Of a DNA stretch of 64,000 nucleotides, positions 61,107 through 64,000 are shown in pieces. Under the pieces are notes generated by a model. The model searched no databases. It had not been told where the DNA came from and was given only the letters and a program-made list of their open reading frames with translations. This DNA comes from Symsagittifera roscoffensis (lineage: Eukaryota > Xenacoelomorpha > Acoela > Convolutidae): assembly GCF_963678635.1 (NCBI RefSeq), contig NC_087069.1:50726938-50790937 (forward strand). The letters are read 5' to 3'. Position 1 is the first letter of the stretch, and each line of letters opens with the position of its first letter. The position numbers and the translations under genes are program-made.

Positions 61107-62698
61107 ATTGTAACTTGCTCAGGGCATGGGATATCAGTAATCCAAATTTATAGTTTTTATTTTCCTGGAGATATGTTAGCACGTAGTTTTTTATCGAGCC
61201 AAGTGTCCTTTCGACCATCCCCGTAGCACGGTGGTCCTTAACCGGAGATGTTATAAGTTCAATGCCCTAATAATTACAGAAGTTTTGTATTTCTTTCGCG
61301 AATAACCCAGTTGCTTGATCCATATGTAATTGCCTTGGGTGCCCATGTGTATTTATGTACTTCCTTAGGAATTTTAATACATTTTTAGACTTGTTACTGG
61401 AACAGACATAAGCCGACGGCCAATGCAAAAAAGTATCTAGTGCTAGTAGAACATGTTTTTTCCGACCACGTACTTATTTTACCGGACCCCAGAAACCCAA
61501 TTGAACCAAATCATTAGGTTCCCTGGGCTTATAGGTGTCCCCCATATCATGTTTTTCAATGTCCGGTTTTGGATTTTTACCTGCTTCTAGGCAGTTTTTA
61601 CAATATTTGGCTTTGGCCACAAGGTTTCTTTGCATCAGCGGTATACAGACGTCCTTCGCCGCCCCAAACTTTTTATCCCGCCCATGATGGTTTTGATTTT
61701 TGCGATGCAATTGGCTTAACACTGCTGACGACATGTCCTTTGGTATGGCCAGCCGGCCATCCATCCACAAGCAGTTTTCGCGCATAGCAAAATTGTTGTA
61801 ACGTTGAGCGTAATATTGCTCCAATCTGGTAATGATGTCCTTGGCCCGTGGGCCCTTATCTCGGATCGCGTCTCGGATCGTCTTTAGTATCGGGTCCTTT
61901 TCCAAATTGGCTTCGACTACTTTCAAAATTAGAATCTCAGGGTAATCAATTTTCTTAACTACTCGACTACCAGTAGGCACTATTGAATAAATCCTATTAT
62001 CATTTTGCACAAGGGGATAAGATAATCCGGGGAACTGATGGGAAAATGAAATAACAGTGTTTAACTTTTTCGAATTAGTCGGTTTCGGAATAACCGTATC
62101 TGGCGGTATTACTTCTATATCAGAATCAGAACTTAAACTCGGCGGCTGGTTTAATCGATTTAAAACTACATTGAAGTTTACCTTTGCTGAATAAGTAGAG
62201 GTTTCAACAATAGCGTAAGGTGTTTTCGGATCGCTTTTCTCGAGTGAATTCATCGCTGACATTTTCTTCGTAATTTTTCCTTTAAGATCACAACTTGATT
62301 TTACGTACTGAGAACAACGTCTGATTTTCTCGCTTCGGAATTTTGCATATTGCCGCCGGTATGCAAATATCTCGATTCTGATTGGCAAACCGTCGGTTGC
62401 ATGTAACCACGCCCTCTAGTGTGCGCGTGTGCTCACGGTGAATATTTGCATTTTCAAATACTCTTTTAATTTCATTGGAAACAACTTTTCTCTTTGGGTA
62501 GGAACATGACCGTTCGACCTCTACCGTCGGTTTTTTCTTAATTTGATTCACATTTTGACCCCCAGGCTTTAACTGGTCCTTAGGTTTCAATGCATCGTTG
62601 ATCATTTTTATTTTTGCTACCGTAAAATTTTCATCGTAATAACTTGTCTCGGGCGCCGCTGCAGATGGGAACCGAGACAAATAGTCTGCCATTCCCAT
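61107..62698 (-). pseudogene. Element 3 integrase, block 3 (inactivated)
   Basis: The linker frame (MGMADYLSRFPSAAAP) ends at 62288 and the integrase continues in another frame (62388-61474), so a frameshift is present. The zinc finger is readable (LHRKNQNHHGRDKKF, YCKNCLEAG). The core starts LVQLGFWGPV where the first catalytic Asp should be: Gly replaces it, and a TAA follows three codons later (61474-61476). The second Asp (LHMDQATG) and the Glu (TGMVEGTLG) remain, but a TAG (about 61269) and a frameshift near 61110 also break the core. It cannot encode active integrase. Confidence 0.8.
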
Positions 62699-62708
62699 TT
62701 TTGACCCC

Positions 62709-64000
62709 TGTCTTCAACTTTGAAATCATAGGTTACTAAGCGATCATACCATCAAGTTAACTGGCTAAAGATTGTTTTATTTCCTTTTGGGGAAGAATTT
62801 AATAGTGTAAGCAAGGCCTTGTGATCTGATATAACTGTAAAATAACTGCCATAGATATAGTTTCGAAAATGTTCGGTTGCCCACACTAGCGCGAGTAATT
62901 CTAACTCGTTTGTAGAACACTTTTTCTCGGCCGGATTAAGATACCGTGACGCAAACGAAATTGGGTGACAACCGGAGGCGCTGTACTGTTCTAACACTGC
63001 CCCGTAGGCCATCGTGACTAGCATCGCAAATTATCCTAGTTTCACGGTGAATATCGAAATGTTTAAGTTCCACAATGTTTTTCACTAGCAATTTTAATTG
63101 TTGAAACGCGTTCTCGCAATTGGGCGTCCAGACAAAATCGTTATTCTGACTGAGTATTGGTCTTAATGGTGCGCTCACTTCAGCAATTTTTGGCAAAATA
63201 TATGCAAACTGTGCATCGAACCCATTACTAATTTTAAATGCTTTCTAGATTTTGGGGTTTTCAAATCTTCTACCGCTTGTGTTTTCCGGACTAATGACGC
63301 GATGCCACTTTCCCAAATTCGAAATCCTAACCATTCACACTCGGTTGTTGCAAGTTCGCATTTCCGTAATTTCAAAACAATATTTGATACGTTCAACTTC
63401 TTCAATAATTTTCCACTAATGCAATACGCTCTACTTTAGTTCCCTTGGACGCAATTAGGATATCATCGATGAAAGCATTTGCCTGAGGGAATTCATTAAG
63501 TAAATTATCAATGACTTTTTGAAACCCCGCCGGCATTGAAGTGAGCCCGTAAAAATCGTTTTTAAAACGATATGTTCCCGTCGATTTTCCACCGACTAGT
63601 GAAAAATTGCATTGTACGCACGTCTTTTGTTCCAAGTAAACTTGTCCGTACGCGTAAGTGAAATCCGAAGTAGTAAAGTATACATCCCCCGCTTTTCATT
63701 CTGCAATTATTTGACTTATCCCGTCTAGTAGTTTGTCAATATTTGGCATTAGGTACTTTTTCTCGTGTACTTGTTTGTTCAGTTCTCTTCATTTTAAACC
63801 AATTTTACACTTCCATTAATTTTTACTGTGATTACTATAGGAGAGACAAAGTACTTATCCGAATATTCTTGTAATTTGATGATCTGGCCTTCTTTTATCA
63901 ACCGATCAATTTCTTTGTCTACCTTATCTTGTAGACTGATAGGCACCCGACGCCCTTTTTGATGTATCGGCTTTAGATTTTCAAAGAAATCGGCTCCTAC
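62709..64000 (-). pseudogene. pol: Element 3 reverse transcriptase and RNase H, partial and broken
   Basis: The RT N-terminal palm (RRVPISLQDKVDKEIDRLIK, FVSPIVITVKING) enters from the window edge with stops near 63810. The fingers/palm block YRFKNDFYGLTSMPAGFQ and the catalytic ANAFIDDILIA (FIDD) lie at 63635-63402. Thumb/connection pieces are in 63405-62936 with frame changes. RNase H (FASRYLNPAEKKCSTNELEL, YFTVISDHKALL) is at 63024-62752. At least four lesions separate these pieces. It continues beyond 64000. Confidence 0.78.

Larger units (their letters stand above)
59808..62708 (-). repeat. Element 3 tandem block 3
   Basis: Third copy. Its right edge joins the RNase H region of the element directly (TTGACCCCTGTCTTCAAC), the ancestral arrangement. 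In blocks 1 and 2 the same position is joined to the gag start ATGCACGGACG instead. Confidence 0.9.
53425..64000 (-). mobile_element. Element 3: inactivated gypsy element with internally triplicated block, truncated by window end
   Basis: On the minus strand the order is RT and RNase H (64000-62709), three tandem 2.9-kb blocks (62708-53996), and gag (53995-53425). Each block contains pol linker, integrase, Pol tail, a 143-bp LTR-like segment, a leader and the gag ATG. This is what two head-to-tail elements sharing an LTR would give, with shorter internally deleted units between them. Block period is 2,903-2,904 bp and blocks are nearly identical. All coding parts are disabled. Confidence 0.85.

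Overview
The window is a stretch of animal genome made almost entirely of transposable elements. I found no complete host gene, and no rRNA, tRNA, CRISPR or bacterial signal. Spliceosomal-type 3' splice sites with a TTTTCTAG/TTTCAG shape, many long poly-G/poly-C tracts, abundant foldback elements and Ty3/gypsy (Metaviridae) polyproteins suggest an invertebrate. A nematode is my best guess, but no single-copy gene proves it.

Layout. (1) 1-8895: AT-rich DNA with two long foldback hairpins, one weak host-exon candidate, and a cluster of short inverted-repeat elements (families A and B). Both families have GGGCTCTTTT-type termini and 6-bp target duplications, and copies are nested in each other. 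(2) 8896-26434, minus strand: a 17.5-kb LTR retroelement (element 1) with 411-bp TG..CA LTRs, inserted into one family-A element. It carries a small basic ORF, gag, protease, RT-RNase H, a shortened integrase, a small membrane ORF, a Pro/Ser-rich ORF, an envelope-like glycoprotein and a further unknown ORF. It is a decaying copy with many stops and frameshifts, and the integrase catalytic core is missing. (3) 26731-51315, plus strand: a 24.6-kb LTR retroelement (element 2) with 927-932-bp LTRs and intact long ORFs. In order these are Gag-protease (1,421 aa), Pol (in frame after a single TAA), a macro-domain (ADP-ribose-binding type) ORF and a giant 2,900-aa ORF with an SGNH/GDSL-esterase domain near its N-terminus. 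Its 3-kb leader is filled with a recurring stem-loop motif. (4) 51316-53424: a possible signal-peptide exon, a third short inverted-repeat element (C), and a degenerate minisatellite of about 42 bp per unit. (5) 53425-64000, minus strand: a dead gypsy element (element 3). A 2.9-kb block (integrase, 143-bp LTR-like segment, leader and gag start codon) is tandemly triplicated, flanked on one side by RT/RNase H and on the other by gag.

How the parts work together. Elements 1 and 2 are each self-contained replication units: Gag for the particle, protease for maturation, RT/RNase H for cDNA and integrase for insertion. Both add unusual downstream genes in the env position. Element 1 adds an envelope-like protein plus unknown proteins. 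Element 2 adds a macro domain and a giant esterase-containing protein with no obvious envelope character. Element 2 is the most novel object here. Its near-identical LTRs and open frames suggest recent activity.
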